From: Acidobacteriota bacterium
GTDB lineage: Bacteria > Acidobacteriota > Terriglobia > Bryobacterales > Bryobacteraceae
Reading direction: 5' to 3'
Assembly: GCA_023436715.1 (NCBI GenBank)
Contig: JAEZIJ010000123.1
Coordinates: 1-53,658 of the forward strand
Length of the DNA: 53,658 bases
Both the position numbers and the translations under genes were made by a program. Shown here in pieces: positions 7,835-15,940 of the stretch; position 1 is the stretch's first letter; every line of letters starts with the position of its first letter. Below the pieces are notes generated by a model. The model ran no database searches. It was not told the origin of the DNA and saw nothing but the letters and a program-made list of their open reading frames with translations.

Positions 7835-8326
7835 ATGGAGAAGCTGAAACCGGTTCTCGGATACACGGCCGCGGCGCTCACGGTGCTGGCTGCGGTGCTG
7901 ATCCCGTTCCTCTCGATGAACGCGTTCACACGCGGCGTGGCGGCCACCGGCGTGCGGATCGATCCCTCATACAGCGGCGGCGATGCCGCGAGCACAATCG
8001 ACCGCGGGGCCTACCGAATTATCGTGAACCGGCCCGTGCGGAAGGCCGCGCCGCTCCAGCGGCTGCACCCGTTCGTGCAGCTCACATGGAAACCCGCCTC
8101 GGCGCTGCCGCAGAACGTAAGCGATAGCGTGGATATCGACGGCGACGGCACGCCCGATGCAACGGTGACGTTCGCCGTTCCCAAGGACGCGAAGGCCCCG
8201 CTCCGCGCCGAAGTCGCCGCGCTCACAACGGCCGTAAGGCACGGCGGCACGATTACACGGCAGTCATTCTCCTCTGTGATCGCGCGCGCCGGCGACAGCA
8301 TCGTGGTGCGGATTCCGGTGCCGTAG
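7835..8326 (+). CDS. Hypothetical single-span membrane protein of the iron-sulfur operon
   Basis: A 163-residue protein with one N-terminal membrane helix (about 9-28) and an outer domain. The outer part contains VDIDGDGTPDATV, a D-x-D-x-D-G loop like those that bind calcium. It starts 9 bases after the ferredoxin gene with a good TAGGAGG site, so it is the third gene of the operon. Position and shape recall FixH/CcoH, the small anchored partner of CcoG, but I see no sequence match that would prove this. Confidence 0.7.
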   Translation: MEKLKPVLGYTAAALTVLAAVLIPFLSMNAFTRGVAATGVRIDPSYSGGDAASTIDRGAYRIIVNRPVRKAAPLQRLHPFVQLTWKPASALPQNVSDSVDIDGDGTPDATVTFAVPKDAKAPLRAEVAALTTAVRHGGTITRQSFSSVIARAGDSIVVRIPVP

Positions 8327-8332
8327 AGACGC

Positions 8333-11300
8333 TCACACCGGAACGGCTTCGGTGGTTTCGCTGGCAGTGAAGTAAACGCAGTCGGGGTGGTGGAACACCA
8401 GCGCGCTGACGCTGGCCTCGGGCTCCATCATCATGCCGTCCGTGAGCTGCACGCCGATCTGCTCGGGATGCAGCAGACTCCATATGCCCTGCTGATCCTC
8501 GAGGTTGGGGCACGCCCCGTAGCCGAAGCTGTAGCGCTTGCCGCGGTACCGCGCGGTGAAGCGCTCGTGCATCGTCATGGCCGGCGGGTCGGGAAAACCC
8601 CAGTCTTCGCGGATGCGGCGATGCAGCCACTCGGCACAGGCTTCGGCGGTTTCGAGCGCCAACGCCTGGACCGCGTGGGCGAAGAAGTACTCGCCGCGCT
8701 CCTTCGCCTCGGCCGAGCGCTCGCGAATGCCCTGCCCGGCTGTGACCACGAAGACCGCGATGTGATCGCGGCGGCCATCCACCGGGTCAAGCACGTAATC
8801 GCTCAGGCACAAGCCGTCCTCACGCGCCTGCCGTGCGAAGCGGAAGGTGTGGAGCGGCTTCCCTTCCCCGGACGCAAACAGGTGAATCGAATTGCCCTCG
8901 CGCTCGGCCTCGAAGAACCGCCATACCACGCGCACCTTCATCTGCGAGCGCCGCTTGACCTCCTCCACGTTGTGGAAGAGTTCGAGCGCCTTCGGGTCGC
9001 GCTCTGCCAGCACCTTTTCGAAATTACCTTTGAAGCCGAGGTGCTTGCCGTAGAGCATGTGCGGGTTGATGTAGCTCCAGACCTCGGCAAGGTGCGGCAC
9101 ATCGCGAAGCTTGCGGTCGAGATAAGGCGCCGGGGGAATGGGAACGTCGATGCGAACCTTCGGGCTACGGCGCTCGCCGGAAGGAGCGGGCGCGCCCACC
9201 GCCGGCTGCGCGGCGGCCTCCGGTTCCTGGTGCGTGTGGGCACGGAGCACGCCGTCGCGCGAGGCAGGGTCCATCAACTCGTTCATGAGTCGCAGCCCTG
9301 TCATGGCGTCCTTTGCGTAGCAGACCGCCGCCTCGTAAGCCGGGCCGATCTTGGTGCGTGTGAAGCGCTCGGAAAGCGCCGCACCGCCCACCAGCATCGG
9401 AATGCGAATGCCGGCATCCTTCAAATCTCCGGCGGAAATCACCATCTGCTGTGTGCTTTTCACCAGCAGGCCCGAAAGCCCGATGGCGTCCGGCGAATGC
9501 TCGCGGCAGGCGCGGATCAGGTCTTCGGGCGGCACTTTGATGCCGAGGTTCAAGACGCGGTACCCGTTATTGCTCAGGATCATCTCGACAAGGTTCTTGC
9601 CGATATCGTGCACATCGCCCTTCACCGTCGCCAGGACGATTGTTCCGCGCGCGGCGCTCGCCTCGGCCTTCGCCATGTACTGCTCGAGATGACTCACGGC
9701 GGCCTTCATCGCCTCGGCCGATTGCAGCACCTCGGCGACAATCAGTTCGTTGTTCGCAAAGAGCCGGCCCACTTCGGTCATGCCCGCCATCAACTGGCCG
9801 TTGACGATGTCGAGCGGAGCGGCGCCTTCCCCAAGCTTGAGTTCGAGGTCCGCGATGAGGCCGTCCTTGCTGCCCTCGACGATGTACCGCGCCAGACGCT
9901 CGTCAAGCGGCAGTTCGGCTTCCTTCCGCTTCTCCTTCACCGCCGTCCGGAAGTGCGCGGCGATGGCGGCAATGTGGAACTGGTTGATGGCGATCTTCTG
10001 TTCGCGCGTCTGCCGCCGCCAGTCTTCGGGCACGCCGGGAAACTCGGCGGGCGGCGTGTTGAACAGCAGGTTCTCCGCCAGCCGGCGTTCCTCTTCCGGG
10101 ATCGAGGGAAAGCGCTCCAGTTTCTCAGCGTTCACGATGGCCGCGTCGAGCCCCGCCTTCGTGCAGTGATAGAGGAAAACGGAGTTCACCACCTCGCGCG
10201 CGGCCGGCGGCAGGCCAAATGAGACGTTCGAGATGCCGAGAACGGTCCTGACGAACGGGATGCGCTCTTTGATGAGCCGTATGGCCTCAATCGTCTCCAC
10301 CGCGCCGCCTATGTAGTTCTCGTCGCCGGTGGCGCAGGGGAACACCAGCGTGTCGATCAGAATGTCCTCGGGCGCGATGCCGTACTTTTCGGTGAGCAGG
10401 CGGCAGGAGCGCTCGGCCACGGCAAGCTTCCGCTCGCGCGTGAACGCCTGGGCTTGCACCTTATCCTCGTCGATTGTGCCGCAGACCAGCGCGGCGCCGT
10501 AGGCTTTGGCGATAGGGCAAACGCGCTCGAACTTCTCCTCGCCGTCTTCGAGGTTCACCGAGTTGATGATGCTCTTGCCCTGGCAGTAGGTGAGCGCCAG
10601 CTCCACCGCGTGCGGGTCGGTGGTATCGATCATGACCGGCGCTTTGATTTTGCGGATAAGGCGCTCATAGAACGGCGGGATGTCGGCAAGCTCGTCGCGG
10701 TCGCTCGATTGCAGGCAGACGTCCACAACATGCGCGCCATTGCGCACCTGCCGCCGCGCGATCTCGCTCGCCTCCTCCCACTTCTCTTCCGCGATCAGGT
10801 TCTTGAACAGCCGCGAGCCGATGACGTTTGTGCGCTCGCCCACCAGCAGCGGCCGGATGCTCTCCTCCGCCTCCACGAGTTCGATTCCCGAGTAGAAGGC
10901 GCGGTGCGAAGGCTGCGGAACCGCGCGGGGCCGCTTGCCGTCAAGCATCTGCGCGATAGCACGGATGTGCGCGGGCGTGGTGCCGCAGCATCCGCCGACG
11001 ATGTTCAGCCAGCCGTGGTCGGCGAAGCGTTCCAGTTGCCGCGCGAGCGATTCCGGCGTCTCCAGGTACTGCCCTTCCTCGTTCGGCAGCCCGGCGTTCG
11101 GGTAGCAGGAAACACGCGTCGCCACGATCTCGTTCAGGGTCCGGAGGTGGTCCGTCATGAACTCCGGTCCGGTGGCGCAGTTCAGGCCGATGGAGAGCAG
11201 CCCCGCGTGCGCGACCGAAATGTAGAACGCATCGATTGCTTGCCCTCCGAGCATGGTGCCGGTGCGCTCGATCGTGCCCGAGACCATGATCGGGATTTCA

Positions 11301-11872
11301 GCGCCCGCCTCGTGCATGGCCTGTCCCGCCGCGAGTAGAGCGGCCTTGGCGTTCCGGGTGTCGAGGCAGGTTTCGATCAGCAGGATGTCCACCCCGCCCT
11401 CAATGAGGCTGCGGGCCTGTACGTAGTAATTCTCGCGCAGTTCGCTGAATGTGATGCCGCCGGTGGTGCTGATGGATTTCGTGGTCGGCCCCATTGCCCC
11501 CGCGACGAACCGCAGCCGCTCCGCCGTCGAGAACTCGTCGGCCGCCTGGCGCGCCAGTTCGGCCGCGCGGCGGTTGAGGTCGTGCGCATCGTTCTGGAGG
11601 TTGTACTCGGCAAGAACGATAGGCGTGCCGCCGAACGTGTTGGTCTCGATGATGTCGGAGCCTGCCTCGAGGTAGGCGCGATGCACGTTCAGGACAACGT
11701 CCGGCCGGGTGCGCACGAGCACCTCGTTGCAGCCTTCGAGAGCGGGTCCGCCAAAATCGGCCGCGGTGAGCCGGGCCTGCTGCAGCATTGTCCCCATCGC
11801 GCCGTCCATGCACAGAATGCGCCGGTCCAGAGACTCGTAAAGCGCCGTTCGCCGCAACTCACGTGATTTCAT
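8333..11872 (-). CDS. metH: Cobalamin-dependent methionine synthase
   Basis: A 1179-residue enzyme that transfers a methyl group from methyltetrahydrofolate to homocysteine through cobalamin in the cytoplasm. All four modules are seen. The homocysteine domain has zinc ligands Cys232 (GLNCATG) and Cys295/Cys296 (GGCCGTTPAH). The pterin domain runs from about 345 (VGERTNVIGSRLFK). The cobalamin domain has DVHDIGKN with His755 as lower ligand, and the C-terminal reactivation domain binds AdoMet. Length is close to E. coli MetH (1227). It is divergent from ada with 87 bases between, where I see no cobalamin riboswitch. The start ATG follows directly after GGGTACC, with no obvious ribosome site. 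Confidence 0.97.
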   Translation of the reverse strand: MKSRELRRTALYESLDRRILCMDGAMGTMLQQARLTAADFGGPALEGCNEVLVRTRPDVVLNVHRAYLEAGSDIIETNTFGGTPIVLAEYNLQNDAHDLNRRAAELARQAADEFSTAERLRFVAGAMGPTTKSISTTGGITFSELRENYYVQARSLIEGGVDILLIETCLDTRNAKAALLAAGQAMHEAGAEIPIMVSGTIERTGTMLGGQAIDAFYISVAHAGLLSIGLNCATGPEFMTDHLRTLNEIVATRVSCYPNAGLPNEEGQYLETPESLARQLERFADHGWLNIVGGCCGTTPAHIRAIAQMLDGKRPRAVPQPSHRAFYSGIELVEAEESIRPLLVGERTNVIGSRLFKNLIAEEKWEEASEIARRQVRNGAHVVDVCLQSSDRDELADIPPFYERLIRKIKAPVMIDTTDPHAVELALTYCQGKSIINSVNLEDGEEKFERVCPIAKAYGAALVCGTIDEDKVQAQAFTRERKLAVAERSCRLLTEKYGIAPEDILIDTLVFPCATGDENYIGGAVETIEAIRLIKERIPFVRTVLGISNVSFGLPPAAREVVNSVFLYHCTKAGLDAAIVNAEKLERFPSIPEEERRLAENLLFNTPPAEFPGVPEDWRRQTREQKIAINQFHIAAIAAHFRTAVKEKRKEAELPLDERLARYIVEGSKDGLIADLELKLGEGAAPLDIVNGQLMAGMTEVGRLFANNELIVAEVLQSAEAMKAAVSHLEQYMAKAEASAARGTIVLATVKGDVHDIGKNLVEMILSNNGYRVLNLGIKVPPEDLIRACREHSPDAIGLSGLLVKSTQQMVISAGDLKDAGIRIPMLVGGAALSERFTRTKIGPAYEAAVCYAKDAMTGLRLMNELMDPASRDGVLRAHTHQEPEAAAQPAVGAPAPSGERRSPKVRIDVPIPPAPYLDRKLRDVPHLAEVWSYINPHMLYGKHLGFKGNFEKVLAERDPKALELFHNVEEVKRRSQMKVRVVWRFFEAEREGNSIHLFASGEGKPLHTFRFARQAREDGLCLSDYVLDPVDGRRDHIAVFVVTAGQGIRERSAEAKERGEYFFAHAVQALALETAEACAEWLHRRIREDWGFPDPPAMTMHERFTARYRGKRYSFGYGACPNLEDQQGIWSLLHPEQIGVQLTDGMMMEPEASVSALVFHHPDCVYFTASETTEAVPV

Positions 11873-11959
11873 GGGGTACCTTCAATTTTAACAGCCGGGA
11901 GCAGTTTGCCGTGTAAATCCGGATAGATTCCAAGACGCGCCCGGCTATATTCTCAAGCT

Positions 11960-12985
11960 ATGGATGAAGAAAGGTGCTGGCAGGCGGTAGCGGGACGCCA
12001 GACGGCTTCGGACGGCAGCTTCGTGTACGCCGTGCGCTCCACGGGCGTGTACTGCAGGCCGTCCTGCCCTTCGCGGCGGCCGCGGCGCGAGCAGGTGCGG
12101 TTCTTCGACGCGCCGGAAACAGCCGAGCGCGCGGGTTTCCGGCCGTGCCTCCGGTGCCGCCCGCAGGAGACTCGGAACGGGGAAGCGGATTTCGTGGAAG
12201 CGGCCTGCCGTGTACTGAAGGCGGGAGGGACGGTGGACGAGTGCGGAGTGGACCCGCACCGGCTGAAGCGCGCATTCGTGCGCCGGTTGGGAGTCACACC
12301 ACGGCAGTACGCGGACGCGTTGCGTCTGGAGTCCTTCAAGGCTCTCGTTCGAAAAGGAGGCGGAGTGACGGAATCGTTGTATGAGGCGGGTTACGGCTCA
12401 AGCAGCCGGTTGTACGAGCGTGCGGGAGCGCAGCTCGGGATGACCCCGGCCACCTACCGCAAGGGCGGGCGGGGGGTGCGGATCGCATTCTCAATCGTGG
12501 CGTGCCCGCTCGGGCGCCTGCTGGCTGCGGCGACCCAGCGGGGCGTCTGCGCGGTGGCGCTGGCGGATTCCGATGCGGAACTGGAAGCGGCGCTCTCGGC
12601 CGAGTTCCCGGAGGCCGAACTGCACCGCAGCGACGAGGAAGTCGGGCGCTGGGCAGCGGCGATCGTCGCTCACCTTCAGGGGACGCAGCCCGCGCTGGAT
12701 CTGCCGATCGATATTCGGGCCACCGCGTTCCAGCGGCGGGTCTGGGAGGAACTGCGCCGGATCCCGCGCGGGGAGACGCGCACGTACCGCGAGATCGCGT
12801 GCGCGATCGGGCACCCGACGGCAGCGCGGGCCGTTGCGCGCGCCTGCGCAACCAACCCCGTCGCCCTGGTGATTCCGTGCCATCGCGTGGTGCGAGGCGA
12901 CGGCGGTGAGGGCGGCTATCGCTGGGGCATCGGCCGTAAGCGCGCCCTGCTCGAATCGGAGGCCGCGTGTTCGCACAAAAGCTGA
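11960..12985 (+). CDS. ada: Ada: methylphosphotriester/O6-methylguanine repair protein and activator
   Basis: A 341-residue protein in the Ada order. The N-terminal zinc domain has Cys32, Cys36, Cys63 and Cys66 (GVYCRPSCPSRRP and CLRCRP), Cys32 being the methyl acceptor from phosphotriesters. An AraC-type helix-turn-helix region follows (about 95-170). The methylguanine-DNA methyltransferase domain carries the active site PCHRV with Cys307. It repairs alkylated DNA and, once methylated, activates repair genes. Length equals E. coli Ada (354) within a few residues. The AraC part is somewhat short. It is divergent from metH; a small gene overlaps its 3' end. Confidence 0.95.
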   Translation: MDEERCWQAVAGRQTASDGSFVYAVRSTGVYCRPSCPSRRPRREQVRFFDAPETAERAGFRPCLRCRPQETRNGEADFVEAACRVLKAGGTVDECGVDPHRLKRAFVRRLGVTPRQYADALRLESFKALVRKGGGVTESLYEAGYGSSSRLYERAGAQLGMTPATYRKGGRGVRIAFSIVACPLGRLLAAATQRGVCAVALADSDAELEAALSAEFPEAELHRSDEEVGRWAAAIVAHLQGTQPALDLPIDIRATAFQRRVWEELRRIPRGETRTYREIACAIGHPTAARAVARACATNPVALVIPCHRVVRGDGGEGGYRWGIGRKRALLESEAACSHKS

Positions 12986-13218
12986 AGCTCAGTCTGCGAT
13001 CCGGGGGGGCCGAAGAGGCAGTGCCGAAAGCCTGGCTCGATCAGTTCTTTATGCGCAACTTCACCGGGTACAGCGCGTTCGACGACACGCTTCCCGTGGC
13101 GGACGGCCTGCTCGAAGCCGGCACGGCGGTGGAACTGGACCAGATCAAGGCGCAGTTTGAGAAGTGGCTCCGCGGGCGGAAGATGATTGCGGCTGAGACG
13201 GAATTGGTCGTCAGCTAA
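12967..13218 (+). CDS. Small hypothetical protein overlapping ada
   Basis: An 83-residue frame beginning at GTG 12967, overlapping the last 19 bases of ada. The composition is that of a soluble folded protein (alternating charged and hydrophobic residues, a central FFMRNFTGYSAFDDTL stretch). I do not recognise the family. The overlap suggests translational coupling with ada, but no ribosome site is obvious, so this remains a moderate call. Confidence 0.5.
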   Translation: MFAQKLKLSLRSGGAEEAVPKAWLDQFFMRNFTGYSAFDDTLPVADGLLEAGTAVELDQIKAQFEKWLRGRKMIAAETELVVS

Positions 13219-13274
13219 CGCGTTCTCCGTCGTCAACTATGGTAGGGTTAGCTGAAATGCAACTTTTGTGTACG

Positions 13275-13916
13275 ATGAGGACGGTCGTCCTGGTCCTCTC
13301 CATTTGCCTCTCCCTGATGGGGCAAAATACTCCTAGCAAGGACGCGCCAACGGAAACCAAAGGCATTCCGCCTCGAGCGGCTCCGGGCGATTATCAATCC
13401 CAGGTGCAGGCCGGCGCCGTGACGATCGCGGCCGAGTTCACCGGCCATTCACTCCCGACCCTCGAAGGGCCCCTCACCACAGAGGACTACGTGGCGGTCG
13501 AGGCGGCCTTGTTTGGCCCCGCCGGCGCGCAACTCACGATCTCCGCGACGGACTTCTCTCTACGCGTGAACGGAAAGAAGACGCCTTTGCCGAGCCAGCC
13601 CTACGGACTGATCCTCACATCTTTGAGAGATCCGGAGTGGATACCGCCTGAAGCGCCTGCAAAAAAATCCAAATCGAGCATCGGTGGAGGCGGCCAGGAG
13701 GATTCGAACGCGCCGCCCGCGCCGGTCAAGATTCCGCTCCCGTTGCAGCGCGCGATGGCGCAGCGCGTTCAGAAGGCGTCGATTCCTGAAGGCGACCGAC
13801 CCCTTCCCCAAGCCGGCCTTATCTTTTTCCAGTACCGCGGCAGGACCGACAACCTGCGCTCCGTCGAACTGGTCTACGACGGCCCCGCCGGGAAGGCGAC
13901 CCTGAAGCTGCAATAG
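13275..13916 (+). CDS. Hypothetical secreted protein
   Basis: Starting at ATG 13275 (MRTVVLVLSICLSLMG) the protein has a signal peptide of about 18 residues and a mature part of about 195 with beta-rich stretches (VTIAAEFTGHSLPTLEGPL, then VEAALFGPAGAQLTIS). A low-complexity lysine, glycine and proline linker sits in the middle, and a final segment FFQYRGRTDNLRSVELVYDG closes it. ATG codons at 13239 and 13257 are in frame but would put residues before the signal peptide. I do not recognise a family. It should sit in the periplasm or outside. Confidence 0.65.
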   Translation: MRTVVLVLSICLSLMGQNTPSKDAPTETKGIPPRAAPGDYQSQVQAGAVTIAAEFTGHSLPTLEGPLTTEDYVAVEAALFGPAGAQLTISATDFSLRVNGKKTPLPSQPYGLILTSLRDPEWIPPEAPAKKSKSSIGGGGQEDSNAPPAPVKIPLPLQRAMAQRVQKASIPEGDRPLPQAGLIFFQYRGRTDNLRSVELVYDGPAGKATLKLQ

Positions 13917-13943
13917 CGCGCGAAGGCGCCGCCCAGAAAGGCC

Positions 13944-15194
13944 CTAATTGATCTTCCGCAGCAGCATCGCCGAGTTCTTGCTGCCGAAGGCGATGCAGTT
14001 GGCGAGCGCGTACTCGATATCCATACGCCGGCCCAGGTCGGGAACGTAGTCCAGATCGCATTCCGGGTCGGGCACGTCGAGGTTGATCGTCGGCGGCAGC
14101 ACGCCGTCGCGCATGGCAAGCAGGGTGGCGGCGATGCCCGCGGCCCCACAGGCGCCCTGCGGATGGCCGATGAGGCTCTTGAGCGATGACCCGGCCAGCT
14201 TCTGCGCGTGGCCGTCGAACGCCAGATGGGTGGCGCGGGTCTCGATGCGGTCGTTCAGCTCGGTCGAGGTGCCGTGGTAATGGATGTACTGCACCGCTTC
14301 GGGCGGGATGCCACCCTCGGCGATGGCCACGCGCATGGCGCGCGCCGGCTCCTCGCCGCACTCCTCCAGCCGCACACGGTGGAACGCTTCGCAGGTGGAC
14401 CCGTAGCCGGCGATCTCGCCGTAGATCTTCGCTCCGCGCGCCCGCGCGTGTTCCAGTTCCTCAATGACGAAGAACCACGATCCTTCGGCGATCACGAACC
14501 CGTCGCGATCCTTCGAAAACGGCCGCGAAGCGCGCTCGGGCTGATTGTTCCAGCGCGTGGTCATGATGCGCATGAGCATGAAGCCCCGGAGAATCAGCGG
14601 CGCAAGCGGGGCATCCACGCCTCCCGCGATCATCGTGTCCAGAATGCCGGCTTTGATATTGCGGTACGCGTAACCGATCGCATCCGTCGAAGAAGTGCAG
14701 CCGGTTGAGATGACGTGGCTGAGGCCGCGGAAGCCGAACCGCATCGATACTTCTCCCGCCAGCGTGCCGATGGTGCCGGTCGGGACGACGTAGACGCTAC
14801 ACTGGCGTTCCTTGCCGCCATAGTACAGCCGGTACTGCTCTTCGGTGAACTCCTGGCTGCCGCCGCCGGAGCCGACGATCAAGCCGATGCCGCGCAACTG
14901 CTCGCGGCTCATCCCCTTGGGTTCTACCCCGGAATCGGCGAGAGCTTCTTCCACCGCCGCTATCGCCAGCGGAGCCACCCGCGAAACATGCGGCCGGTCC
15001 TTGGGCGCGATGTACTGCTCCTCACTGAACCCGACTATCTCTCCAGCTACCTGCACGGCATAATTGGAAGTGTCGAAGCGGGAGATGCGGCGAACGCCGC
15101 TGCGGCCGTTCCGTGTGGCCTCCCAAAACGCTTCCCTTCCGATGCCATTGGGGCTCACGGCCCCTATTCCTGTGATGACGACGCGACGATCCAT
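13944..15194 (-). CDS. fabF: 3-oxoacyl-ACP synthase, FabF type
   Basis: A 416-residue condensing enzyme that joins malonyl-ACP to acyl-ACP in fatty acid or polyketide synthesis. The catalytic triad is present: Cys166 in STGCTSS, the first His in YHGTSTELND, and the second in SLIGHPQGACGAAG. The glycine-rich GGVDAPL turn and the C-terminal NSFGFGG-like loop (here CIAFGSKNSAMLL) follow the fold. The last loop differs from the usual GGxNA form, so this may be a specialised ketosynthase rather than the housekeeping FabF. No acyl carrier protein or other fab gene is next to it, which also argues for a specialised role. Confidence 0.85.
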   Translation of the reverse strand: MDRRVVITGIGAVSPNGIGREAFWEATRNGRSGVRRISRFDTSNYAVQVAGEIVGFSEEQYIAPKDRPHVSRVAPLAIAAVEEALADSGVEPKGMSREQLRGIGLIVGSGGGSQEFTEEQYRLYYGGKERQCSVYVVPTGTIGTLAGEVSMRFGFRGLSHVISTGCTSSTDAIGYAYRNIKAGILDTMIAGGVDAPLAPLILRGFMLMRIMTTRWNNQPERASRPFSKDRDGFVIAEGSWFFVIEELEHARARGAKIYGEIAGYGSTCEAFHRVRLEECGEEPARAMRVAIAEGGIPPEAVQYIHYHGTSTELNDRIETRATHLAFDGHAQKLAGSSLKSLIGHPQGACGAAGIAATLLAMRDGVLPPTINLDVPDPECDLDYVPDLGRRMDIEYALANCIAFGSKNSAMLLRKIN

Positions 15195-15261
15195 CCAATC
15201 TCCGAAGCGAGCATGTGCGATATGAACAGCGAAACCGAACCGGTTAGTCTACCAATTCCGC

Positions 15262-15281
15262 GCGCATGTCCATACATGCGC
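15262..15281. promoter_or_regulatory. Inverted repeat between divergent genes, operator-like
   Basis: GCGCATGTCCATACATGCGC has 8-base perfect arms around CCAT. The ATGT-N4-ACAT core lies in the 110-base space between fabF (leftward) and the membrane protein gene (rightward). It is where a dimeric regulator could control both. The protein that binds it is not known. Confidence 0.45.
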
Positions 15282-15304
15282 CTGTGTTAGTATAGGCTCT
15301 TTTG

Positions 15305-15820
15305 ATGGGTCCGGGGAATCAGCGGCGGGTTTCTCCATTTGTTCTGCGCGCACTCGCCGGCATCGAGACGGGTGTCATCGCCGGGTTGGCTATGCTCGGA
15401 TGGTTACTGGCAAGCTCGGCCCTGGACAGGCATTCCATCTGGACTATCCCGAACCTGCTAGGCTCGGTGTTTTATGATCGCGACGTTTTGCGGCACAGCT
15501 TTAGCTGGGTCACAATGGATGGCTTGGCGCTGCATTTTTTTGTGTCCGGTTTGATCGGGCTGGTGTTCGGCATCGCAACGGGCAGTTCGCGTAGCCGTCT
15601 GCGGGTGGTGCTGCTGGGCATCCTGACCGGATTGCTCTGGTACTATTTTTCGGAGGCGTTGTTCTGGAGGAGGCTGGGGATTTTGGCGAGGATTTTTGGT
15701 TCGCCAAGGTCTCTGCTGCTGGCGCACTTGATCTTCGGTTTCGTCCTGGCAAGGTTTCCGCGCGGTCTGGCGTCGCTCGAAAGGCGTTTCTACGGCGAGC
15801 CGGCCCAGTCCCCGATGTGA
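15305..15820 (+). CDS. Hypothetical membrane protein
   Basis: A 171-residue protein with four likely membrane spans (ETGVIAGLAMLGWLLASS, ALHFFVSGLIGLVFGIA, VVLLGILTGLLWYYFSEALF and SLLLAHLIFGFVLA). The ATG at 15305 is preferred over the in-frame TTG just before it. No family is recognised. It is divergent from the ketosynthase and stands alone. Confidence 0.7.
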   Translation: MGPGNQRRVSPFVLRALAGIETGVIAGLAMLGWLLASSALDRHSIWTIPNLLGSVFYDRDVLRHSFSWVTMDGLALHFFVSGLIGLVFGIATGSSRSRLRVVLLGILTGLLWYYFSEALFWRRLGILARIFGSPRSLLLAHLIFGFVLARFPRGLASLERRFYGEPAQSPM

Positions 15821-15855
15821 ACGATCTACGATCCGTTAGAATGATAGGTTCAGTT

Positions 15856-15898
15856 CAGGGTTCGGCACTTAACAGGTGAAACCACGCCGGGAACCCTG
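15856..15898 (+). terminator. Stem-loop upstream of bamA (terminator or structured leader)
   Basis: CAGGGTTC-GGC at 15856-15866 pairs with GCC-GG-GAACCCTG at 15886-15898: an 11-pair stem with a 2-base bulge and a 19-base loop. It lies between the membrane protein gene and bamA, with no T-run after it, so a role in the bamA leader is as likely as termination. Confidence 0.4.
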
Positions 15899-15940
15899 AC
15901 GTCGAAAGTGAAGCGCAGAGTGGAGAGGAACTAGATTTGC

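Noticed and set aside
8387..10222. A 611-codon open frame on the plus strand
   Set aside because: It lies fully opposite metH and exists only because high-G+C codon use leaves few stops on the other strand; its sequence shows no domain.
11873..11959. Cobalamin riboswitch in front of metH
   Set aside because: Only 87 bases separate metH and ada, too short, and no B12-box-like sequence is visible.
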